From an uncultured Schlesneria sp. (GTDB lineage Bacteria > Planctomycetota > Planctomycetia > Planctomycetales > Planctomycetaceae), in assembly GCA_903840265.1 (NCBI GenBank), contig CAIMFH010000036.1, forward strand, positions 1-40,109: 40,109 nucleotides of DNA, in the 5' to 3' direction. Within the stretch, counting starts at the first letter, position 1. Every line of letters begins with the position of its first letter. Of this stretch, positions 1 to 6,621 are shown piece by piece. Position numbers and translations under genes: made by a program. Under the pieces are notes generated by a model, which saw only the letters and a list, made by a program, of their open reading frames with translations, had not been told where the DNA came from and did not search any database.

Positions 1-398
1 GCCTTGGCCGGCTCGGCCTTGGCTTCCGGCTTGTCCTTCTTATCATCCTTGGAGTCGACCAATGCCTTCAAGATCTTGCGCTGGTCGGCAGTGAGAACGG
101 CTTCGACTTCTTGATCTCGCTTCGCCTTCAAATCGCTGATCTGCTTTTCCAAGGCATCAAGTTGATCCTCGTATTTCCCTTGCACCGTATAGATTTTTGC
201 TTTTTGTGGATCCGTCAGCCCCAGCTTGCCGTATTGCGCCGGGAGACGACCTTTCTTTGCATCCTTGGCATCCGGCTTGGCTTCTTCCTTGGCGGCCGCT
301 GTCTTCGGCGCAGTCTTGGCTCCATCTTGAGCCAGTCCAACCAAAGAACAGCAAGCGAAGATGGCGATCGTTCCCGTCAACAAACAGTTCTTCATCAT
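1..398 (-). CDS. Secreted Lys/Ala-rich coiled-coil protein (3' end outside window)
   Basis: Reading from the ATG pair at 398 gives a signal peptide (MMKNCLLTGTIAIF..., cleavage likely after LVGLAQ) and then an Ala/Lys/Glu-rich linker. A helical segment at about residues 55-110 follows, with phrases such as LTDPQKAKIYTVQGKYEDQL and VLTADQRKILKAL. The frame stays open to base 1, so the C-terminus is missing. The 'LT..Q..KI......Y' and 'LT.DQR' phrases resemble the periplasmic Spy/CpxP-like LTxxQ helical proteins that planctomycetes encode in many copies, but this is a resemblance only. A GGAG lies about nine bases upstream of the start. Exported helical protein is well supported; a chaperone or metal-stress role would be inference. 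Confidence 0.7.
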   Translation of the reverse strand, partial: MMKNCLLTGTIAIFACCSLVGLAQDGAKTAPKTAAAKEEAKPDAKDAKKGRLPAQYGKLGLTDPQKAKIYTVQGKYEDQLDALEKQISDLKAKRDQEVEAVLTADQRKILKALVDSKDDKKDKPEAKAEPAK

Positions 399-576
399 CG
401 TGTCTAGCTCCGGAATGTTTGCCAAGACTGTCTAATTGTGCTGCAATATGTGCTTGTTTTAGAAAGCACCGCGATTGAACAATCAACGAGAATTGATTGC
501 AAGTGAAAGCTGCCGTCCCAGCACTACTTTTTGTTCGAAAATGCCCGGCGCAATCAGGAAGTCGCGCATCGGTTCG

Positions 577-1563
577 TCATCGCAGCGACCTCGCCAGCGC
601 GGCTGTCGCCCACCCTGTGGCGGCAATCGAAATAAACTGGTCTTTTTCATGAGGATCGCCGTTGTCGAACCAGGGTTGGATTGGCTTCGACCGTGTGACA
701 ACATGCCACGATCCGTCTTCGTGCTGCGTTTCCACCAGGAATGCCGCCCCTTCGCGAAAGACCGCCTCTTGGGAAGAGAGGCCCGTTTCCGCGAGAACAT
801 ACAGCGTCTGACCGGTCGCATAGGCATCACTCGTCAGATCCGCAGTTTGACTCCAGCCTCCGTCAACATGTCGCCTGGCGATCACGCGATCCCGCAGGTC
901 TTCTAGTCGAGCTTCATTAGTTCCTAGAAGCTGTTCGCCCCACAGCGCAAAGTTCAGATCTTCCTGATCGTCCAAAGACGCATTTTGCAGCCAGCCATAA
1001 GCCCGCTTAATAGCCGCAGCCGCTTCCTCCTGTTGTGATGCGCTTGCGAATCGCTTCACGCCGATGGCCGACAGCACCGTACAACTGACCGATGAAGTCT
1101 CCAGCGGTGGACGACTCGAAGGGGGCTTCCAGGAACCGTCTGCCTGCTGCGATTTCAGCATGTACGATGTCATCGCTTCGCTCAATTCATCAGGCTTGTC
1201 GTCCACGATCTTGAGTGTCCACAGCCCGTAACTGACGGTCGCGGACCGACCACCGACATGCTCCCCGTTCGCCAGCCGAGTTTGCTGTTTTTCAAAACTA
1301 CTGCGAGTCAACAATCGCTGAGCTTTGAAGAGATCATCGTCAACCGTCAATCCGGCCTCCCTGGCGGTGGTCATGCTCAGCAGCGGTAAACTCTGGTGAT
1401 GGCAAGAAAAGCACGACTGATTCGCAGGATAAGCTTGTGCGCTGCGTTCCAGCACTGCTAACCCACGCTGAACCGCCGCCTTTGCCAGTTCCGGTTTTTC
1501 CTGGCAGTTCGCAATCGTGCAACTGCAGAAGATCATTCCAACAACAGTCAGTCGCCCAAGCAT
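577..1563 (-). CDS. Secreted prenyltransferase/squalene-cyclase repeat protein with one CxxCH motif
   Basis: This 328-residue protein starts with a signal peptide of about 20 residues. CFSCH follows at residues 51-55, which fits a single c-type heme site. The rest is an alpha/alpha-toroid repeat protein of the squalene-hopene cyclase/prenyltransferase type: the turns QQADGSW, HVDGGW and QHEDGSW are QW-like motifs, each closing a helical repeat. It is about half the length of a true squalene-hopene cyclase (about 630 residues) and I do not see the cyclase DxDD motif, so cyclisation activity is unlikely. Similar CxxCH-plus-toroid proteins are common in planctomycetes without a proven role. It lies downstream of dnaB with a 127-base gap and is probably transcribed separately. 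Fold is well supported; function is unknown. Confidence 0.82.
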   Translation of the reverse strand: MLGRLTVVGMIFCSCTIANCQEKPELAKAAVQRGLAVLERSAQAYPANQSCFSCHHQSLPLLSMTTAREAGLTVDDDLFKAQRLLTRSSFEKQQTRLANGEHVGGRSATVSYGLWTLKIVDDKPDELSEAMTSYMLKSQQADGSWKPPSSRPPLETSSVSCTVLSAIGVKRFASASQQEEAAAAIKRAYGWLQNASLDDQEDLNFALWGEQLLGTNEARLEDLRDRVIARRHVDGGWSQTADLTSDAYATGQTLYVLAETGLSSQEAVFREGAAFLVETQHEDGSWHVVTRSKPIQPWFDNGDPHEKDQFISIAATGWATAALARSLR

Positions 1564-1690
1564 GACAAAAGCCCCACGAGCGAAGTAAACCCATGGCGAT
1601 GATGCCAGTTTATCTCAAGCAAATAAAGCTTATTTCGCCTCTATGCTTCGATCTCTTCTCGTTCTTTGCGTCTCTGCGACCCACTGTCAT

Positions 1691-3064
1691 TTAGAAGTTC
1701 GCCGACCCGCCGCCTTCGAGCATTGGATCGTGATCGGTGAAACGCATCGATTCGCGACGCCATTGCAGGTTGACGATACCGGTGGGGCCAGAGCGGTGCT
1801 TCGCGACAATGATTTCGGCCAGGCCAGGATGGTCATCTGGGTTATAAGCATCCGGTCGATGCAGGAACATGACGATGTCGGCATCCTGTTCGATGGCACC
1901 GCTTTCACGAAGGTCCGCCAATCGGGGGCGTTTGTCTTCTCGCAGTTCAACGCCGCGATTCAACTGTGACAGCGCGATGACCGGCAACCGGTTCTCTTTC
2001 GCAATCCCTTTCAGTCGTCGCGTAATCTGAGCGATCTGCTGTTCGCGGTTCGCCTTTTTGTCTTCAGGCTCAATCAGTTGCAGATAGTCGATAATTACCA
2101 AACCAAGATTGTTGCGGCGCTTCAGTCGACGGCAAATCGCGGCGATCTGACCGACTGTGCGTCCCGGATGATCATCGATAAAAAGAGGGAGGCGGCTGAG
2201 TTCTGATGACGCTTCCAGCAGGGCATGGCGTTCGTCGGGCTCCAACTGCCCCTTACGCAAGCGATGGCCATCGAGCTTCGCTCGAATACACAAAAAGCGT
2301 TCGGCCAGTTCTAACTTCGACTGTTCCAGACTGAAGATCAAGGTGGCGGTCTCGCCAGCACCCGCACACCATTCAGCGATGTTGCAAACAAGCGCGGTCT
2401 TACCCATTGAGGGTCGAGCCGCCAGGATGACTAGCTCCGCTTCCTGGAATCCGTTGGTCTGCCGATCGAGATCCACGAACCCAGTCGGAAGGCCGCTGAT
2501 CGATCCCTCTTTCCCCATCCGCGTGTTGATGCGGTCCAGGGTAGCCATCATGATGTCTTCCATCGCGATTTTCTGGCCGGTCTCCTGATTCTCCAGAATG
2601 GAAAAGATTCCCTGTTCTGCCTTCGTCAGAACATCGGCGGTATCGTCCGATCCTTCGTAGCAATCACGCAGCACTTCCGTGCAGACATTGGTCAGCGTTC
2701 GCTGAATCCATTTGTCTCGCACGATCTCGGCGTAGTACTTCACATGCGCCGCATGCGGTACAGCCTCCAGCAATTCCAGGATGTATGGAATGCCACCGAT
2801 GTCCTCGAGTTGATTTCGTCGATCCAGTTCTTCGGCCAGGGTCACGGCATCGGCCCGCACGGCCGATTCATTCATCTTTAAGATCGCGGTGTAGATGATG
2901 GAATGCACATCGCTGTAGAAATGCTCGGCCTTCAGCACATCGGCAACTTCATCAATCGCCATATTCTCAAGCAGGATACTGCCGAGCACACTGCGTTCGG
3001 CCACCAGGTTTTGCGGCGGCAGATGGGCACCAGAGAGATCGCCAAGCGGCTTTGAACCGGCCAT
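1691..3064 (-). CDS. dnaB: Replicative DNA helicase DnaB
   Basis: This hexameric 5'-3' helicase unwinds DNA ahead of the replisome. The protein has 457 residues, the normal length. The N-terminal DnaB domain (about 17-120) begins with PPQNLVAERSVLGSIL, and the RecA-like C-terminal domain runs from about 180 to 447. Walker A is ARPSMGKTA at 216-224, with Lys222. The Walker B region reads LVIIDYLQLI, followed by the conserved ALSQLNRGVE and RPRLADLRESGAIEQDAD segments. There is no intein in these motifs. The ATG at 3064 has an AAGG about seven bases upstream. The gene follows rpsF-ssb-rplI, a common arrangement, but a strong terminator at 3139-3177 separates it from rplI, so it probably has its own promoter in 3065-3138. 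Confidence 0.98.
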   Translation of the reverse strand: MAGSKPLGDLSGAHLPPQNLVAERSVLGSILLENMAIDEVADVLKAEHFYSDVHSIIYTAILKMNESAVRADAVTLAEELDRRNQLEDIGGIPYILELLEAVPHAAHVKYYAEIVRDKWIQRTLTNVCTEVLRDCYEGSDDTADVLTKAEQGIFSILENQETGQKIAMEDIMMATLDRINTRMGKEGSISGLPTGFVDLDRQTNGFQEAELVILAARPSMGKTALVCNIAEWCAGAGETATLIFSLEQSKLELAERFLCIRAKLDGHRLRKGQLEPDERHALLEASSELSRLPLFIDDHPGRTVGQIAAICRRLKRRNNLGLVIIDYLQLIEPEDKKANREQQIAQITRRLKGIAKENRLPVIALSQLNRGVELREDKRPRLADLRESGAIEQDADIVMFLHRPDAYNPDDHPGLAEIIVAKHRSGPTGIVNLQWRRESMRFTDHDPMLEGGGSANF

Positions 3065-3138
3065 GAATCAGCCTTGAAACAGGAACCCGACATCGCGTCA
3101 GAAATTGCGAGGTTCAATCGCAATTGTAGACAGGATTC

Positions 3139-3177
3139 AAAAAAACAGCGACGCACCGAAGTGAGCGGTGCGTCGCT
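3139..3177 (-). terminator. Intrinsic terminator after rplI
   Basis: On the minus strand a perfect 12-bp stem (arms 3166-3177 and 3147-3158, AGCGACGCACCG paired with CGGTGCGTCGCT) encloses a 7-base loop. A G and seven T residues follow (3139-3145 read as A on the plus strand). This is a textbook Rho-independent terminator, placed 28 bases past the rplI stop and before the dnaB start. Confidence 0.93.
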
Positions 3178-3204
3178 GGAGATTCATCAAACTACAAATG
3201 CGTC

Positions 3205-3708
3205 TTACTTCTTTGCGGCGGGAACCACCCAAACTTTGACTTCGGTCTTCACTTCAGGATGCAAGTGAATTTTGACCGTGTACATCCCCAGTTCCTTGAG
3301 CGGACCATCGAGTCGCACGTGATCTGGTTCGACGGCATAGCCAGCGGCCTTCAAAGCCTTGCTGATATCCGGCCCCATGATTGACCCGTACAGGTGACCT
3401 TCTTCGTTGGCATTGGCTTCCAGCGTAACGCTGTACTTGCCGATGGCATCGGCTCGCGACTGCATATCCTTCATCTTCTGTTCGAACAGCTTGGCCAGCT
3501 TGTCGGTGTGTCGCACAACCGCTCGCTTGTTGGCTTCGGTCGCCATCGTGGCGAACCCGTTCGGCAACAGATAGTTGCGAGCAAAGCCTGGCTTCACGCG
3601 AACGATTTCTCCGCGCTTGCCGAGCGATTCGACATCTTCCGCCAGCAGGAGTTCAATGTTCCGAGAAACGCGTGGGCGGCCAGAAGCGGTATGAGTACTG
3701 CGTGCCAT
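3205..3708 (-). CDS. rplI: Large ribosomal subunit protein bL9
   Basis: bL9 is a two-domain protein that binds 23S rRNA near the L1 stalk. The N-terminal domain signature is present: IELLLAEDVESLGKRGEIV, then VKPGFARNYLLPNGFA. A long connecting helix rich in Lys, Glu and Ala follows, then the C-terminal domain with LYGSIMGPDISKAL and the final VKVWVVPA. The 167 residues include about 17 extra, basic N-terminal residues (MARSTHTASGRPRVSRN) ahead of the usual start; no internal ATG matches the usual bL9 start. A weak GGA lies upstream of the ATG. It is the last gene before the terminator at 3139-3177, and ssb lies 85 bases upstream. Confidence 0.96.
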   Translation of the reverse strand: MARSTHTASGRPRVSRNIELLLAEDVESLGKRGEIVRVKPGFARNYLLPNGFATMATEANKRAVVRHTDKLAKLFEQKMKDMQSRADAIGKYSVTLEANANEEGHLYGSIMGPDISKALKAAGYAVEPDHVRLDGPLKELGMYTVKIHLHPEVKTEVKVWVVPAAKK

Positions 3709-3793
3709 CGTGCTGTTCCGTGAATCTGGTTCGACATCCGCCGAACATAAAAGTGAAATTGAATTGTCTCGAGCTGTCAGCCCGTTTTAGTTC

Positions 3794-4285
3794 TTAGAAG
3801 GGGACTTCGTCGACCGGACCACCGCCCGAAGGTTCATCGTAGCTGCCAAAATCGCTCGGCCCTTGATCCGTTGGCCCTGAGTCCTGACGTGGAGCACCAG
3901 CCCCGCGTCCACCTCCGCCTCCTGCCGGGGCACCGCCACCACTATCGCCTCGCGAACCAAGCATCGTCATGTTTTCACCGACGACTCGCAGTTTGCTGCG
4001 TTTCTGTCCCGTTTCGCGATCATCCCACGAATCCAGTTGTAGTCGGCCTTCGATCAAGACCGGTCGTCCCTTTGCAAGGTATTCGCCAGCAATCTCTGCC
4101 GTGCGACCCCACAAAGTGATGTCCACAAACGTGGTTTCTTCTTTTTTCTGATTCGCCTGCTTATCGAACCACTGACGACTGACTGCCAATCCAATTTCAG
4201 TGACGGCAGTGCCGCCCGTGGTGTACTTGACCTGCGGATCGCGTGTCAGGTTTCCGACGAGAATCACTTTGTTGAAGCTAGCCAT
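3794..4285 (-). CDS. ssb: Single-stranded DNA-binding protein
   Basis: SSB coats single-stranded DNA in replication and repair and recruits partners through its C-terminal tip. The OB-fold covers about residues 1-110, starting MASFNKVILVGNLTRDPQV, with the family phrase VDITLWGRTAEIAGEYLAKG. A Gly/Pro-rich linker follows (about 115-150), and the protein ends in an acidic tip, DEVPF, matching the family's D-D-x-P-F ending. Length (163) is normal. The ATG has AAGGA eight bases upstream. It lies between rpsF and rplI, the standard bacterial context (rpsF-ssb-rpsR-rplI), but rpsR is absent from the cluster. Confidence 0.97.
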   Translation of the reverse strand: MASFNKVILVGNLTRDPQVKYTTGGTAVTEIGLAVSRQWFDKQANQKKEETTFVDITLWGRTAEIAGEYLAKGRPVLIEGRLQLDSWDDRETGQKRSKLRVVGENMTMLGSRGDSGGGAPAGGGGGRGAGAPRQDSGPTDQGPSDFGSYDEPSGGGPVDEVPF

Positions 4286-4351
4286 GGCAGTGGTCCTTAC
4301 CTGCAGTCAGTACCGCCACGGCTCATCGCCAGCAGCGGAACGACTTAAGGA

Positions 4352-4786
4352 TTATCGTTCTTCTTCAACCCCTTCGGGAACTCGTTCGCGCTCGCCATAG
4401 TTGGCACGTGGATCGCGAGGATCAGGACGTTGTTCGGGGCTATGCAGAGCACCGTCGTGCGATGTCAATGCTTCGACCATGGCATCGAAGATCACCTTCG
4501 GATGGCGAATCACCAACTGGCGCAGAACAGTGTCGTTCAGCTTGCACAAACGGTTCAGCTCGATCATCTGCGAGCCGTCCATCTTGAAGCAGGCCAGGAA
4601 ATACAGGCCTTTGCGATGTCCTTCGATGGGATAGCACAGCTTCCCTTCCTGCCATGAGCGGGAAGCGACAATACTGGCTCCGACGCGGTCCAGAAGACCC
4701 TTCACCTGGCCTTGAACGCCATCGGGATCAGCCGCAAACCGGTTGCTGTCCAGCAGAAACATCCCCTCATACATATACTCGGACAA
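4352..4786 (-). CDS. rpsF: Small ribosomal subunit protein bS6
   Basis: bS6 binds the central domain of 16S rRNA, usually with bS18. The protein (144 residues from this start) reads MSEYMYEGMFLLDSNRFAAD, then a ferredoxin-like fold with GKLCYPIEGHRKGLYFLACF and LNRLCKLNDTVLRQLVIRH. A charged tail ends EGVEEER. I chose the TTG at 4786 because AAGGGAA lies six bases upstream and the protein then begins just before the conserved YEGMF segment. A longer frame from a TTG at 4822 has no ribosome binding site, and an ATG at 4774 is also possible. It heads the rpsF-ssb-rplI group, 152 bases downstream of pth. Confidence 0.94.
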   Translation of the reverse strand: MSEYMYEGMFLLDSNRFAADPDGVQGQVKGLLDRVGASIVASRSWQEGKLCYPIEGHRKGLYFLACFKMDGSQMIELNRLCKLNDTVLRQLVIRHPKVIFDAMVEALTSHDGALHSPEQRPDPRDPRANYGERERVPEGVEEER

Positions 4787-4792
4787 AATAAA

Positions 4793-4799
4793 TTCCCTT
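4793..4799 (-). promoter_or_regulatory. Ribosome binding site deciding the rpsF TTG start
   Basis: AAGGGAA on the minus strand lies six bases before the TTG at 4786. It is the only good Shine-Dalgarno match near the 5' end of rpsF and supports a rare TTG start over the TTG at 4822. Confidence 0.7.
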
Positions 4800-4938
4800 C
4801 GATTGAATGCTGCTTGCAGCAACTAACTGCGAATTCTGTTGTGCTAAATGATGGAATGGTTCTGGTGGCGACCGGAACCCAATAGTTGTACCGCATTCAC
4901 GGCAATTTGCAACCTGCCGCCGATCGGCACATCGAACC

Positions 4939-5523
4939 TCAGTCTGAGGTCTCTGACTCCACTTCCCCGTTATATCTGTTCATCGCAGCGTCGATTCCGT
5001 CTGCGGCCCAAGCCTCAACAGCCGATGCCGCCTTCCGAGTCGCAGCGTCAATCACATCGATTTCATCTTTTCGATACCGACCCAACACGTAATCGGCAGC
5101 GTCCATCTCCGCTGGAGGACGCCCGATCCCGATTCGCACTCTGCAGATCTCAATACTGCCCAGGCAACTCAGGATACTCTGCAATCCTTTTTGCCCACCC
5201 GCAGATCCCGAGGCCCGCAAGCGAATCTGCCCCACTTTCAGATTCAGGTCATCACCGATCACAATCAGATCAGACAGTGGAGCCTGATAAAACTTGACCA
5301 CCTGCTGAACACTTCGCCCACTTAGATTCATAAATGTCTGTGGAGCAAGCAGTAGCAGCTTTTCCGACCCACACAGGATCTCCGTCAGATTGGCCTCAAA
5401 CCTTGCTTTTGGTTTCGGGCCATGCCAACGGTGAGCCAACTCTGCCAGGACATCAAACCCGACATTGTGACGAGTCCCCTCGTACTTACTGCCAGGATTG
5501 CCCAAGCCGACGACGATTTTCAT
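4939..5523 (-). CDS. pth: Peptidyl-tRNA hydrolase
   Basis: Pth releases tRNA from stalled peptidyl-tRNA by cleaving the ester bond. The 194-residue protein begins MKIVVGLGNPGSKYEGTRHN. It has the substrate-binding Asn9, the catalytic His19 and Asp in IGDDLNL (about 91-92), plus APQTFMNLSGRSV and a C-terminal RVRIGIGRP. The usual GGHNGL segment reads GGQKGL here, so the conserved His-Asn pair is replaced. The ATG at 5523 is chosen over one eight codons upstream because GGAGGGAG precedes it and the protein then starts at the conserved position. It lies 71 bases after rplY; the pairing of rplY (ctc) with pth is widespread in bacteria. Confidence 0.95.
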   Translation of the reverse strand: MKIVVGLGNPGSKYEGTRHNVGFDVLAELAHRWHGPKPKARFEANLTEILCGSEKLLLLAPQTFMNLSGRSVQQVVKFYQAPLSDLIVIGDDLNLKVGQIRLRASGSAGGQKGLQSILSCLGSIEICRVRIGIGRPPAEMDAADYVLGRYRKDEIDVIDAATRKAASAVEAWAADGIDAAMNRYNGEVESETSD

Positions 5524-5526
5524 CGG

Positions 5527-5534
5527 CTCCCTCC
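5527..5534 (-). promoter_or_regulatory. Strong Shine-Dalgarno of pth
   Basis: GGAGGGAG on the minus strand, three bases before the ATG at 5523, fixes the pth start and rules out the in-frame ATG eight codons upstream. Confidence 0.75.
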
Positions 5535-5594
5535 ACAACCATTTCAAACGATTGAACTTCCACGATTTCTATCTCGTGAAAGTCCAGTCGATTC

Positions 5595-6254
5595 TTACTT
5601 CTTCTTCTTGTCGTCTTTCTTGTCATCCGCAGCAGCATCGGCGTCAGGCTTCTTGCCGATGACTTCCGGCTCGGCTGGGCCACCTTCCGCTGCGGTCGCT
5701 TCGCGTTCCTGAAGCTTCACGACGTGGACGACAACAGCATCTGGCTGTGCGTGAACGTGGCAACCTTCTGGAATTTCCAACTCTTTAACGTGAATCGCTT
5801 GCCCCAGTTGCAGGGCAGTGATCCGAACTTGGATCGAGTCTGGAATCTGGTAAGCCAGGCAATCAATCACAACCTGATGCAGCATATGCTCAAGAATACC
5901 GCCAGCCATAACACCCGGGGCGGTCCCCTTCAGTTCAATCGGCACGGTGATGTTCACGCGCTCATTTGGGTCAACGCGAAGGAGATCGATGTGTTGGATT
6001 TCCTTTCCGAACACGTCCCATTGCACTTCGCGAATAATCGCCTTGTCGTTCTTCCCCGAAACTTCGAGATCGACGACGTGCGCACCCGACTTCAGGATCG
6101 GTCGCAGCACGTCAGACGACATGACGACGGAGATCGGCGGTGCGTTGTGTCCATAAACGTTTCCAGGAACGAACCCTCGCTCGCGGAGTCGTCGGCAAGC
6201 AGCCGAACCCATTTCCGTGCGTGGTTCGACGACCAGCTTCGCTTCCTTTGACAT
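5595..6254 (-). CDS. rplY: Large ribosomal subunit protein bL25 (CTC/TL5 type)
   Basis: bL25 binds 5S rRNA. This 219-residue form is the long CTC/TL5 type. The N-terminal 5S-binding domain (about 1-95) contains CRRLRERGFVPGNVYGH and VQWDVFGKEIQHIDLLRV. The C-terminal beta domain (about 100-185) contains VPIELKGTAPGVMAGGILEH and LEIPEGCHVHAQPDAVVVHV. A low-complexity tail of Ala, Asp and Lys follows (DDKKDDKKKK). The usual upstream neighbour prs is not here; instead a divergent gene starts at 6622. Only a weak AAAGG precedes the ATG. A perfect inverted repeat lies 49-68 bases upstream of the start. It heads the housekeeping run that continues with pth and rpsF. Confidence 0.96.
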   Translation of the reverse strand: MSKEAKLVVEPRTEMGSAACRRLRERGFVPGNVYGHNAPPISVVMSSDVLRPILKSGAHVVDLEVSGKNDKAIIREVQWDVFGKEIQHIDLLRVDPNERVNITVPIELKGTAPGVMAGGILEHMLHQVVIDCLAYQIPDSIQVRITALQLGQAIHVKELEIPEGCHVHAQPDAVVVHVVKLQEREATAAEGGPAEPEVIGKKPDADAAADDKKDDKKKK

Positions 6255-6621
6255 GTCGCACTGTGCCTTTCAAACCGAAAAAATACAGACTCAACTTGAT
6301 AGCTGAATTCGCGAGAATTCAGGTGTTGTCGAATGAAAACTCGCAGCCACGCGTTCTCAGCAGCGTCGCAGTCGCGCGAAACGCGGACTCCATCTGCCGC
6401 CATTGCCCGGCAAAGATGAGCCTCCGGCGGACCGAGAAGTGTAGCGAAGCCCTTTTCAACCTGCAACGATCTCGCGACTTCCGTCTTTTCCCAAAGGTGA
6501 ATTTGTTTCTTCTGTACGTCAAATGCCGTACAGTTCACAATCGGAAGACTGTACGGCTGAACCCGTTACGCCAGACCGGACGGCGAAGACGTTGTCTCGT
6601 CAACAGGCATTGAGGCAAACC
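6255..6621. other. Divergent intergenic region (367 bases)
   Basis: This gap separates rplY (minus) from the large PQQ protein (plus), so it must hold both promoters. Overlapping open frames here on both strands have no protein-like character and no ribosome binding site. The clearest structure is the inverted repeat at 6303-6322. I see no tRNA, no riboswitch-like fold and no convincing -35/-10 pair. Confidence 0.6.
6303..6322. promoter_or_regulatory. 20-bp inverted repeat upstream of rplY, possible operator
   Basis: CTGAATTC-GCGA-GAATTCAG: two perfect 8-bp arms around a 4-base spacer. It sits 49-68 bases upstream of the rplY start, where a promoter-proximal operator would lie, and about 300 bases from the divergent gene. 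It could also form an RNA hairpin in the rplY leader. Regulator identity is unknown. Confidence 0.4.

Noticed and set aside
1691-3064. Possible intein in dnaB
   Set aside because: The Walker A and downstream motifs are continuous and the length is normal.
4787-4822. Longer rpsF from a TTG at 4822
   Set aside because: No binding site upstream, and the extra 12 residues are not part of the bS6 fold.
6092-6621. Overlapping open frames across the rplY upstream gap
   Set aside because: Arg/Ser/Cys-rich, without a binding site or homologous motifs; they cover the divergent promoter region.
6523-6621. Longer N-terminus of the PQQ protein
   Set aside because: It would put 33 hydrophilic residues before a good signal peptide; GAGG supports the ATG at 6622.
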